Positions 1-5,459 of a DNA stretch of 5,459 bases are shown piece by piece; the first letter of the stretch is position 1, and every line of letters begins with the position of its first letter. The translations under genes and the position numbers were made by a program. Source of the stretch: Prevotellaceae bacterium UBA1787 (lineage in GTDB: Bacteria > Bacteroidota > Bacteroidia > Bacteroidales > Bacteroidaceae). Where the stretch lies: positions 1 through 5,459 of the forward strand of contig DCGD01000052.1 in assembly GCA_002315195.1 (NCBI GenBank), read 5' to 3'. The notes beneath the pieces were generated by a model, which did no database searches, was not told the DNA's origin, and saw only the letters and a program-made list of their open reading frames with translations.

Positions 1-1499
1 CCGTCACCCGTATAGGGTGAACGCTCCCTATGGGGACAGTCACTCGCCACGCAACCGTGCATGTTGTCCATCTGCGAACGCTGCCATATCTCATTTATCT
101 TGTTAATCAGTGCGTTGGAGGTCTTGAAGGAAGCCGTAACGGGAACGTCCGTATTGACCACTTCCGCCTTGACCTGACCGGCGGCAAGATTGGAATTGCC
201 CGAAATGATGGCCTTGCGGAATACGTACCAAGTAAACCGAGGCGCATAGTTCTCCTTGCCGATGCCTTTGTAAACGTATTTCTGCTGTCCCAACGGTGAT
301 TCACTGATGTACTTGACACTGAGCGTATCGCCTGACTTACCTTGCAAATCGCTGAAACGTATCCAACCAGAAATTTCCTTGCCGAAATCCACTTCATAAC
401 TGCCGTCCGCCTGTTTCGTGAACGCGACGGGATTCAAGGTTTCGATGATTTTGTCCGCTGGAGATGTCTGCGCTGTCAACTTGCCCGCCGGGCCATCTAC
501 AAATTTGGCGTTGCTCCAGCCGCTTTCGTCGCATCCCGCTTCCGCCCATTCGGGTATCTCCTTGTTGGCGTCGTAAATTTCCCCATCATAGACGCCGTTC
601 ATCACAATGGCGGATGGATGCGTTTTCCAAGTGTCGTCGGTAGGAATGATTTGCTTGCTGCCGTCTTTGTAGGTAATTTCCAACTGACAAAGCAAGCAGG
701 GGTCTCCGAACGTGCGCACCCAATGACAGAAACATCTGTAAAAACCATCCCCCAATATGGCCCCGATGGCATTGCCACCCTTGTCCAACTGTGCCGTAAC
801 ATCGTATGACAGATAGAGGACGCGGTATGCGGAAAAATTATCATCAATGGTGATGCCCGCATTCTCCTTCAAGTCCTTTCGCGGGGAATAGTTGGTGAAA
901 TTGGGCACGAGATAATCATCGCCAATACGCTTTCCGTTGACGTACAACTCAAAATACCCCATTCCCGTCACGAACACCTTCGCCTGCTTGATTTTCTTGT
1001 CTATGCTGAAAGTCTTGCGCAACAGCGGCGCATTGCCGCCCTTAACATTGGTGGGGGCTATCCAACGCGCCTTCCAGTCGGAGGACTGCAATCCCATTCC
1101 CCAATGAGCCGGCTGGCTCCAAGCCGACACCTTACCCTTGGAATCCCACACGCGTACGCGCCACCAATAGTCCGCGCCGCTTTTCAACGCCTTGCCTTCG
1201 TATGGTATAAGACTCGATTCGGAAGAAGTCACCTCCTTGCTGCTCCACACGTCGTATTTTCCTTTCTTCAACAATTCCAGCGAAGAAGATACGCCAATTT
1301 CATACTTGGTTTGTTTTTCTCCAATCATCTTGTCGTTTCCCACGGAACATATCCAGGAAAAACGAGGTTGCTGCGTTTCGACTGTGGATGGATTCGTAAG
1401 ATGCTCAACGCGAAGCTGTCCAACATTGAGCGCAAATACCGTAAGGGTGAACGACGCCAATACGGTGGCTGATAATAATACCTTATAAGAATGTCGCAT
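1..1499 (-). CDS. GH78 alpha-L-rhamnosidase, exported (C-terminus beyond window)
   Basis: This enzyme would hydrolyse terminal alpha-L-rhamnose from polysaccharides or glycosides by the inverting GH78 mechanism. The frame is open for 499 codons from the ATG at 1499 to the window edge. Residues 1-23 form a signal peptide (basic start, hydrophobic core, likely cleavage after VFA). An N-terminal Ig-like domain follows (about 25-135, with the family-typical start LRVEHLTNP and PRFSW). Next comes the rhamnosidase N-terminal beta domain (about 150-330, with GYFELYVNGKRIGD at 181-194), then a second beta domain (about 340-440, GWIRFSDLQGKSGDTL). The catalytic (alpha/alpha)6 barrel begins near 450. 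The acidic cluster DCPHRERSPYTGD gives D487, E492 and D499, with the same +5 and +12 spacing as D567, E572 and D579 of Bacillus RhaB. The window ends there, so the downstream Glu and the stop are not visible. No Shine-Dalgarno is seen, which is usual for Bacteroidota. Substrate linkage cannot be told. Confidence 0.95.
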   Translation of the reverse strand, partial: MRHSYKVLLSATVLASFTLTVFALNVGQLRVEHLTNPSTVETQQPRFSWICSVGNDKMIGEKQTKYEIGVSSSLELLKKGKYDVWSSKEVTSSESSLIPYEGKALKSGADYWWRVRVWDSKGKVSAWSQPAHWGMGLQSSDWKARWIAPTNVKGGNAPLLRKTFSIDKKIKQAKVFVTGMGYFELYVNGKRIGDDYLVPNFTNYSPRKDLKENAGITIDDNFSAYRVLYLSYDVTAQLDKGGNAIGAILGDGFYRCFCHWVRTFGDPCLLCQLEITYKDGSKQIIPTDDTWKTHPSAIVMNGVYDGEIYDANKEIPEWAEAGCDESGWSNAKFVDGPAGKLTAQTSPADKIIETLNPVAFTKQADGSYEVDFGKEISGWIRFSDLQGKSGDTLSVKYISESPLGQQKYVYKGIGKENYAPRFTWYVFRKAIISGNSNLAAGQVKAEVVNTDVPVTASFKTSNALINKINEIWQRSQMDNMHGCVASDCPHRERSPYTGD

Positions 1500-1560
1500 A
1501 TTATGAAAATTGGTAATTCGTGAAATTTTTTTGTAAAAATAATGGATATTGTAGATATGA

Positions 1561-1568
1561 CAAAGTTT
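1561..1568 (-). promoter_or_regulatory. Possible -7 element for the GH78 gene
   Basis: On the minus strand this octamer reads AAACTTTG, five of six matches to the Bacteroidota -7 consensus TAnnTTTG. It lies about 62 bp before the rhamnosidase start and just after the end of the degraded upstream gene. No convincing TTTG element is seen at the expected -33 distance, so the call is weak. It would let the rhamnosidase be transcribed independently of the upstream cluster. Confidence 0.3.
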
Positions 1569-1581
1569 ATCTTACAAGAAT

Positions 1582-2492
1582 TCAAGTTGCCATGTCGTTT
1601 TTTTGGTAACGGTGACCAATTTCATCCATGTAATGTCTTGTTGTGAGAGTATCTTGGGAATTACGTCCTCTTCTTCCCGTGTGGCTTTCGTTATCGGTTG
1701 AAAACTTCAACGCATGGACATGATTTGGCACAGTTCGATTGACTTCCCCCACAGACAGCATGGCACAGCCACGTTTGTATCCAAAAATCTCATGTCGTTA
1801 GGCATGAGGGTATGACAGGCGCACCATTCCTACCTGGCATTACTCCACAAATTACGCAGCAGAACTTGATTTCCTTTCTGCCTGGCTTGGACAATATTTG
1901 CTGTTGGAACGCCACAATGCCGACAACTTACCATCCATTACTGGTGAGAAAAAATCGCACCATGAGGTTTGGACGCTTTGGAAATTCGTTGATTTGGCCG
2001 TAGAAATCCACCGCCAGTGCTTTAAGGGCTTGAACGTCTATTGTCCGGCAATTTGTATCATCCACGGAAAATCCATCTATGATGACAATCTCCAGTTTGT
2101 TTTCGCCTTTCGTTGTCTTTATCTTTTAACAAACCGCTTCAATGTCAAACGCAAAGTGTCATCCAAGTACAAGCTGGAACCAGACACACGCAGCATGCCA
2201 TTGTCAAGACCATTCTCTTGAAATGGTTCAAGATTGACCTTCCTTTAAACGCTCCTTTGAAATTCCGCTCTTTATCGAAAACAACTGTTCCGCTTTTTGA
2301 GCATTGTTACATGCCAAGGAAAAATACAGCATGGCATGATGCTTTTCAATAGACATTTTGTAAGCAAGATTTGCGCCAATCACACTGTTGTTGAGAAGAG
2401 ACTCCTTGTCCGCTATCACATATAGCCTGCCTTCTTCAAATCCATGCTGTTACCTTGTCAAAACTTGGAAAACCGCTTTTTATCACAGTCAC
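1582..2492 (-). pseudogene. Decayed DnaB-core-like (RecA-fold) ATPase relic
   Basis: No frame is open across this stretch, but successive minus-strand frames give collinear pieces resembling the C-terminal ATPase core of DnaB. They are: 2492-2442, IKSGFPSFDKVTAW (like TGFTDLDRLTGG); 2443-2228, GFEEGRLYVIADKES then AMLYFSLACN and SGISKERLKEG (like GFQPGDLIIIAARPS, IFSLEM, S-x-I-x-x-x-x-L-x-x-G); 2244-2119, SSLYLDDTLRL (like NIYIDDTPG); 2125-1790, LEIVIIDGFSVDD (Walker B, like LGLIVIDYLQLM) and ALKALAVDF (like SLKALAKEL), with an in-frame TAA at 1928-1930; and 1839-1582, GMVRLSYPHA, a stop, then GEVNRTVPNHVHALKFSTDN (like KNRNGPTGTVKLxF). The Walker A lysine (SMGKT becomes SLLNN) and the catalytic Glu of FSLEM (becomes FSLAC) are gone. 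The N-terminal DnaB domain is absent. The original start was probably the GTG at 2492-2490, overlapping the zinc-ribbon stop. The helicase assignment is by eye and needs a profile search; the broken state is clear. Confidence 0.6.
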
Positions 2493-2713
2493 TTTTCGTT
2501 CTCGTTCATATCCTGGCTATCCCAAATTTTTCTATAGAAACCAGGTCCGAATATTCCACCAAGGTTGCCAAGTCCGGCAGGATAGGTGTGCATACTGCCA
2601 CACTTCGGGCATCGAACGGGAGCAATAAAACGAGTTGCGCGCCACTCGGCAGCAAAACCGATGAATCTGTTGCCACATTCATCGCACTTGAATGTTGTTG
2701 TTCCTAACATCAT
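2489..2713 (-). CDS. Small zinc-ribbon protein, 74 aa
   Basis: The protein has two CxxC knuckles, C10/C13 (CDEC) and C35/C38 (CPKC), separated by 21 residues. This is the layout of a structural zinc ribbon that binds one Zn(II). The loop between them is aromatic and basic (EWRATRF), and the C-terminal half is glycine-rich then acidic (ending NENEK). There is no signal or membrane segment, so it is probably cytoplasmic. The start chosen is ATG 2713 (MMLGTTTFKC), because a GAGGAGG sequence sits 6 nt upstream at 2720-2726. A longer reading from 2755 would overlap the preceding gene by about 40 bp. The TGA of the 52-aa gene lies 1 bp before this start, so translation is probably coupled. Its own stop overlaps the presumed GTG of the helicase-like relic as GTGA. 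A nucleic-acid or protein-binding role is possible but not shown. Confidence 0.8.
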   Translation of the reverse strand: MMLGTTTFKCDECGNRFIGFAAEWRATRFIAPVRCPKCGSMHTYPAGLGNLGGIFGPGFYRKIWDSQDMNENEK

Positions 2714-2714
2714 A

Positions 2715-2873
2715 TCATACCTCCTCTTCGTTAATGATTTCCATATCTTCTTCAAAGATATCCTTGGAGGTGTATTTCTTTATCTGTTCTGCCATCCTTC
2801 CACTGACATTGTACTTTTTCTCTGCGTAGATACCGGCTGCCACAGCCAATACCCCAATCAATAGTTTCTTCAT
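2715..2873 (-). CDS. Small membrane-anchored protein, 52 aa
   Basis: A short open frame reads from ATG 2873 to TGA 2715. It begins MKKLLIGVLAVAAGIYAEKK: two lysines, a hydrophobic stretch over residues 4-17, then a basic and finally strongly acidic tail (residues 37-51 are rich in Glu and Asp). This is the layout of a single N-terminal membrane anchor with a short soluble tail. No lipobox cysteine or clear signal-peptidase site is seen, so I favour an uncleaved anchor. It starts 27 bp after the stop of the 186-aa gene and ends 1 bp before the zinc-ribbon start, which places it in the middle of one operon. It falls below common gene-caller length cut-offs. Its function is unknown; tethering or scaffolding of the neighbouring soluble products is conjecture. 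Confidence 0.75.
   Translation of the reverse strand: MKKLLIGVLAVAAGIYAEKKYNVSGRMAEQIKKYTSKDIFEEDMEIINEEEV
2720..2726 (-). promoter_or_regulatory. Strong Shine-Dalgarno GAGGAGG deciding the zinc-ribbon start
   Basis: GAGGAGG on the minus strand lies inside the last codons (Glu-Glu-Val) of the 52-aa gene and 6 nt before ATG 2713. Strong anti-Shine-Dalgarno matches are unusual in Bacteroidota, where most genes lack them. Here it supports the short 74-aa start and tight coupling between the two genes. Confidence 0.65.
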
Positions 2874-2900
2874 AATTATTTGATTTTAAAATATTTGCAA

Positions 2901-3461
2901 TTATGCTTTAGCGGCAACCTTATTCGGGTCGGACACTGGATCTTCGCGCTGTTCTGATTCGGCATGGAAGCCAATTTGATGTTTTTTAACCTTTTTCTGT
3001 TCCTCTATCTTGTAACAAACGATGTCAATGGTCTCATCGAGGCTTTCCGTCAATTCCTCAAAGTGCTTGGAGAAAAGGCCTATCATCATGCGCTTGCTTG
3101 TGAAATAGAATGATGTGGAAACTTGGAAACTATCGTTGTAGGCCCACACCGTGGCATGGTTTTCCGTGTCTGTGTTTACCTTGTCCGCCATGTAGGTCTT
3201 GACTTCCATACTCAACTTTTCATAATCTTCGTCTTGACAACGATAACTGACAGTACATTCGGCATAGCCATCGTTCACAACAAACGAAGCGTTGAAAGAC
3301 ATGTCATGAAACTCAAACACGATGCAACCGTCCACAAGTTCGCACTTTATCCCCTCTTCCTCCAAATAACCCATCAGGCATTTACGCATTTTACATACGT
3401 TGTCCATGAAGAAGAGACCTCTCCAATAACTTGTAGTTTTCCTTAATCTTCCCATTTTCAT
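2901..3461 (-). CDS. YbjN-like (type III chaperone-like fold) protein, 186 aa
   Basis: This is a soluble protein with no signal or membrane segment. Residues 24-155 have the order expected of the YbjN domain. An amphipathic helix (about 24-37, MRKCLMGYLEEEGI) is followed by a hydrophobic strand (GCIVFEFHDMSFNASF, 45-60) and further strands with aromatic and small residues (68-74, CTVSYRC). A helix follows (79-92), then a strand pair (103-120, ending SFQVSTSFYF) and a final long helix (127-155). The C-terminal 30 residues are charged and probably disordered. YbjN-type domains are seen in small regulatory or chaperone-like proteins, but the match here is by pattern only. A perfect TAnnTTTG element lies 35 bp upstream, which suits the ATG at 3461; M3 (3455) and M19 (3407) are alternatives. 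It is the first gene of the minus-strand cluster. Confidence 0.8.
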   Translation of the reverse strand: MKMGRLRKTTSYWRGLFFMDNVCKMRKCLMGYLEEEGIKCELVDGCIVFEFHDMSFNASFVVNDGYAECTVSYRCQDEDYEKLSMEVKTYMADKVNTDTENHATVWAYNDSFQVSTSFYFTSKRMMIGLFSKHFEELTESLDETIDIVCYKIEEQKKVKKHQIGFHAESEQREDPVSDPNKVAAKA

Positions 3462-3495
3462 ACTGTGCTAATTTGACTGTTACTTTTCTCTAATG

Positions 3496-3503
3496 CAAAG
3501 ATA
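3496..3503 (-). promoter_or_regulatory. -7 promoter element for the minus-strand cluster
   Basis: TATCTTTG on the minus strand matches TAnnTTTG exactly and lies 35 bp before ATG 3461. That would give a leader of roughly 25-30 nt. The -33 position holds only a T-rich run without TTTG, so the upstream half is weak. It is the likely promoter for the YbjN-like, membrane and zinc-ribbon genes and formerly for the helicase-like relic. Confidence 0.5.
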
Positions 3504-3558
3504 TATACTATTCCGTACCTTAATGAAAAATGATATGAAATATTTCTTTATTGGCTGC

Positions 3559-3604
3559 ATAATTGTTTGCGTTATGTATTCAAATACAAATTGCAAGCAA
3601 TTAT
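3559..3604. repeat. Large imperfect dyad in the divergent control region
   Basis: ATAATTGTTTGC (3559-3570) pairs with GCAAGCAATTAT (3593-3604) over 12 bp, with one G-T mismatch. Nested inside, TGTAT (3575-3579) pairs with ATACA (3584-3588). The dyad sits between the two outward-facing promoters, about 55 bp upstream of each -7 element. There is no U-tract and no gene ending here, so it is not a simple terminator. A dimeric regulator's operator is the more natural reading; a structured RNA is also possible. Confidence 0.5.
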
Positions 3605-3640
3605 TATCAAATTTCTCACAATAGTTGGTTGATTTTCGCA

Positions 3641-3668
3641 TTGGATTCCATATAAAGAGATACCTTTG
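3641..3668 (+). promoter_or_regulatory. Promoter for the 464-aa gene
   Basis: TACCTTTG at 3661-3668 matches TAnnTTTG exactly. A TTG at 3641-3643 lies 17 bp upstream, close to the usual -33 spacing. The predicted transcript would begin near 3673-3676 and carry a leader of about 60-65 nt that contains the 18-codon upstream ORF. Confidence 0.55.
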
Positions 3669-3688
3669 CAAAAGAAAAGTTTAGAGCG

Positions 3689-3745
3689 ATGACAACAGTT
3701 CCGAACTTGCTCGCCCTAACACCAAAAACAACAAGTTATGCGTGA
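3689..3745 (+). other. Possible 18-codon leader ORF overlapping the 464-aa start
   Basis: An ATG at 3689 opens a frame encoding MTTVPNLLALTPKTTSYA, ending at TGA 3743-3745. It overlaps the first 8 bp of the 464-aa gene in another frame. It falls wholly within the predicted leader. There is no run of a single amino acid that would suggest classical attenuation. It could couple or hinder translation of the main gene, or be chance in a short leader. Confidence 0.25.
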
Positions 3746-5132
3746 AGAACCTACAAAGTACGAAGAGTGGTTGACCACAATAGCCAACACGCGACTCGTC
3801 TATAATACAATGGATGAGTTGGAAAATATGCTTGACAATTTTTCCATTCACAACAACGGTATCAAACGTGGTTTTACGAGTATGCAAAAGATGCGTTCCG
3901 CCTACAGGGACCTGAAGGTGGAGGTGGAACTCATGACTGATGGTATCGTTAATCTTGATCGCTTGCTCCAGCATTACCTGAAGGCTTGGAACTTCTTTCG
4001 TGACAACCTCTATCGGAGAACCAATCCAGAGCAGGTTGCCATGAAACTTCTGGCATTCTGCTATCCACCGTATATTCGCAGCGGCATAGGCACCAAGCGC
4101 GCCGCTGTTTATCAGCAAGTCATCGAACAGAACATCAACATTCCATTCCTGCTGCTCATGCTCATGAAAGCCGTCCCTGGCTACGATTCTAAGGATGGTG
4201 ACGCCAATGACATGGCAATGCAATTTGAACGTGTCATGGCGTTGTTACAGAATTTTACCGGCAACGATACTGAGTTCAGTGTCCAGCCGGCCATCACGCT
4301 GGCAAGAGAAGAAACCAACAAGTCAAGATTGATGCTTCTTTTCCACGTTTCGCAGATTCTTGACACATACGAGTCGTATGCCGACACAACCAACATCTAT
4401 GATACTGCCAGTGACATAAAGGCACGCCATGTCAACCTGGATATTGTAGGATATTGGAATGAGAGCGGCGGAAAACCAGACTATACTGAGTTTTGGCAAA
4501 TTGAAGACGCCCTCAATTATGGCTCCTATTTCATGACTCACTGGCAAAAGCACGCGGATAATCGCCTCATTGGCACACGTTTCACCTTGTTCATCGTAGA
4601 AGGGGCTGATGGCAATCTGATTTATTACATGCTGCATCCAAAGGCCATCAAACGCCGGATGAAAGGGCTTGCATACAAGGATGACGACCAAGTGTGGTAC
4701 AAGACTGAATGGCTGGATGATTGTCCGAAAGAGTTGCCGTTGCATCGTCTCATGTATTCTGCCGCATGGAAACAGAACATCCACCTCACAAGATGCACGG
4801 ATGAAAAAGTGGTTTTCCAATACGACCGTTGGTTGAAAAGCAGATGCCAAATAGTAAAGCAATACCAACATCTTGAATATGTCTTCTTCCCTAATCTATA
4901 TGCCGTTACCCAGACACATCTTTACATCCCATCTGAAAATGAAGGGGAGTTCTACAAAGTACCAAGGGACGCTTACGATGGTTTTGATCGTATTCAGATT
5001 GACGACAACATTGGCACCATGATAATGGACGGTAAGACTTATCTGGCATTCGATGAACTGATGCTTTACATCGGCACCACCAAGAATGAATTGCAGAAAT
5101 ACAAAATAGAAAGGGTCAACCGCATTGAGTAG
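3738..5132 (+). CDS. Unassigned 464-aa cytoplasmic protein
   Basis: I do not recognise a family. The start at 3738 is firm, because an in-frame stop lies at 3717-3719. No signal peptide or convincing membrane segment is seen; the only hydrophobic run (about 136-147, PFLLLMLMKAVP) is short and fits a buried helix. Residues 1-230 look mainly helical, including a charged amphipathic stretch (50-90) and EETNKSRLMLLFHVSQIL (191-208). Residues 231-464 are mixed alpha/beta and rich in Trp and Tyr. They contain RFTLFIVEGADGNLIYYML (281-299), a strand pair around a turn, and a basic helix KAIKRRMKG (302-310). They end with GTMIMDGKTYLAFDELMLY (426-444). No Walker, HNH, PD-(D/E)xK, helix-turn-helix or protease motif stands out. 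It diverges from the YbjN-like cluster across a shared control region. A two-domain recognition or effector protein is conceivable but unsupported. Confidence 0.85.
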   Translation: MREEPTKYEEWLTTIANTRLVYNTMDELENMLDNFSIHNNGIKRGFTSMQKMRSAYRDLKVEVELMTDGIVNLDRLLQHYLKAWNFFRDNLYRRTNPEQVAMKLLAFCYPPYIRSGIGTKRAAVYQQVIEQNINIPFLLLMLMKAVPGYDSKDGDANDMAMQFERVMALLQNFTGNDTEFSVQPAITLAREETNKSRLMLLFHVSQILDTYESYADTTNIYDTASDIKARHVNLDIVGYWNESGGKPDYTEFWQIEDALNYGSYFMTHWQKHADNRLIGTRFTLFIVEGADGNLIYYMLHPKAIKRRMKGLAYKDDDQVWYKTEWLDDCPKELPLHRLMYSAAWKQNIHLTRCTDEKVVFQYDRWLKSRCQIVKQYQHLEYVFFPNLYAVTQTHLYIPSENEGEFYKVPRDAYDGFDRIQIDDNIGTMIMDGKTYLAFDELMLYIGTTKNELQKYKIERVNRIE

Positions 5133-5149
5133 CGCGACTGACTATAACA

Positions 5150-5459
5150 TTATTTCTTATCTTGTTCTCTTGTCTGTAACTTCACATCAATATTGACACG
5201 GAAGTCATTGATGTTGCAAAGATCTTCCATTGAGTAGTCGAAGAGGTCAAGATACAGGTGATGGAACGACATGGTGAAATATACATCCTGATACGCAGGG
5301 AAATGAATACATTCCGTCCACGACTGACCGTAATCACCAATCATCTCACGTTCATCCCAGCAGTCATGCTTGTAATCGTCAAATGACTTATCAAAGCATA
5401 CGGCTTTGCCATTTCGTTTGCCACCCTTGCCTAAGTTGGCTATGATGTTCCAGATATGT
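5150..5459 (-). CDS. C-terminal part of an unassigned protein (102 aa visible)
   Basis: A minus-strand frame is open from the window edge (first complete codon at 5458) to TAA at 5150. The apparent ATG at 5344 is internal, because 38 further in-frame codons precede it (HIWNIIANLGKGGKRNGKAV onward). The visible part is rich in Trp, Tyr, Phe, His and Asp (KHDCWDERE, FPAYQDVYFTM, FHHLYLDLFDYS) and ends in a charged tail, REQDKK. I do not recognise the family. It converges on the 464-aa gene with only 17 bp between the two stops and no visible terminator hairpin. Its start and promoter lie outside the window, so operon membership is unknown. Confidence 0.7.
   Translation of the reverse strand, partial: HIWNIIANLGKGGKRNGKAVCFDKSFDDYKHDCWDEREMIGDYGQSWTECIHFPAYQDVYFTMSFHHLYLDLFDYSMEDLCNINDFRVNIDVKLQTREQDKK

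Noticed and set aside
4..20. Six-bp perfect hairpin (TCACCC / GGGTGA) considered as a terminator or attenuator
   Set aside because: It lies within the catalytic codons of the rhamnosidase and is explained by coding constraint; no U-tract follows.
342..1472. Plus-strand open frames at 342-809, 1104-1472 and 1192-1488
   Set aside because: They are antisense to the rhamnosidase frame, which has clear family motifs throughout; their translations show no domain character.
1812..2352. Plus-strand open frames at 1812-2003, 1898-2221 and 2113-2352
   Set aside because: The opposite strand carries collinear DnaB-like motifs; the plus-strand peptides are low-quality and overlap one another in different frames.
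2228..2419. A 63-aa minus-strand frame read as an independent small gene
   Set aside because: Its sequence continues upstream before the GTG (GFEEGRLY) and matches the centre of a DnaB-like core, so it is a fragment of the larger relic.
1582..2492. Programmed frameshifting as an explanation for the broken helicase-like frame
   Set aside because: At least two frame changes plus in-frame stops and loss of Walker A and catalytic Glu are present, and no slippery site with downstream structure is evident.
2489..2755. Longer 88-aa start for the zinc-ribbon protein
   Set aside because: It would overlap the 52-aa gene by about 40 bp; the GAGGAGG at 2720-2726 points to ATG 2713.
3480..3671. Minus-strand 63-aa frame in the divergent region
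   Set aside because: It is AT-rich with no domain character and runs through both promoter elements and the dyad; chance openness is more likely.
3681..4871. Minus-strand frames at 3681-4223, 4181-4396 and 4323-4871
   Set aside because: They are antisense shadows of the 464-aa gene, which has its own promoter and a firm start.

Overview
The window looks like chromosomal DNA of a gut or oral Bacteroidota, most likely Prevotella/Segatella or Bacteroides. This rests on three things: a glycoside hydrolase family 78 (alpha-L-rhamnosidase) gene of the type these bacteria carry, promoter-like elements matching the Bacteroidota -7 consensus TAnnTTTG (3496-3503 on the minus strand, 3661-3668 on the plus strand), and A-rich leaders that mostly lack Shine-Dalgarno sequences. 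Assignment to a genus is inference. I see no rRNA, tRNA, CRISPR array or intact insertion sequence.

Layout. (1) 1-1499, minus: the first 499 codons of an exported GH78 rhamnosidase, cut by the window edge just after its catalytic acidic cluster. (2) 1582-2492, minus: no intact gene, but conceptual translation across several frames recovers collinear pieces that resemble the RecA-like C-terminal ATPase core of the replicative helicase DnaB. Walker A and the catalytic Glu are lost, and there are at least four frame or stop lesions. I call this a decayed pseudogene. (3) 2489-3461, minus: a compact cluster of three small genes, namely a 186-aa YbjN-like protein, a 52-aa membrane-anchored peptide and a 74-aa zinc-ribbon protein. 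The last two are separated by 1 bp, and the zinc-ribbon stop overlaps the presumed GTG start of the helicase-like relic. The four were therefore probably one operon. (4) 3462-3737: a divergent AT-rich control region holding both promoters and a large imperfect dyad at 3559-3604. (5) 3738-5132, plus: a 464-aa protein I cannot assign to a family, preceded by an 18-codon upstream ORF that overlaps its start. (6) 5150-5459, minus: the C-terminal 102 codons of a gene entering from the right, convergent with the 464-aa gene and unassigned.

Functionally, only the rhamnosidase has a firm role: release of alpha-L-rhamnose from plant or microbial glycans in the periplasm or at the cell surface. The small-gene cluster and the 464-aa gene share one divergent control region and are accessory in character. 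The most notable signal is that a stand-alone DnaB-core-like ATPase once sat at the end of the zinc-ribbon/YbjN cluster and has since decayed.
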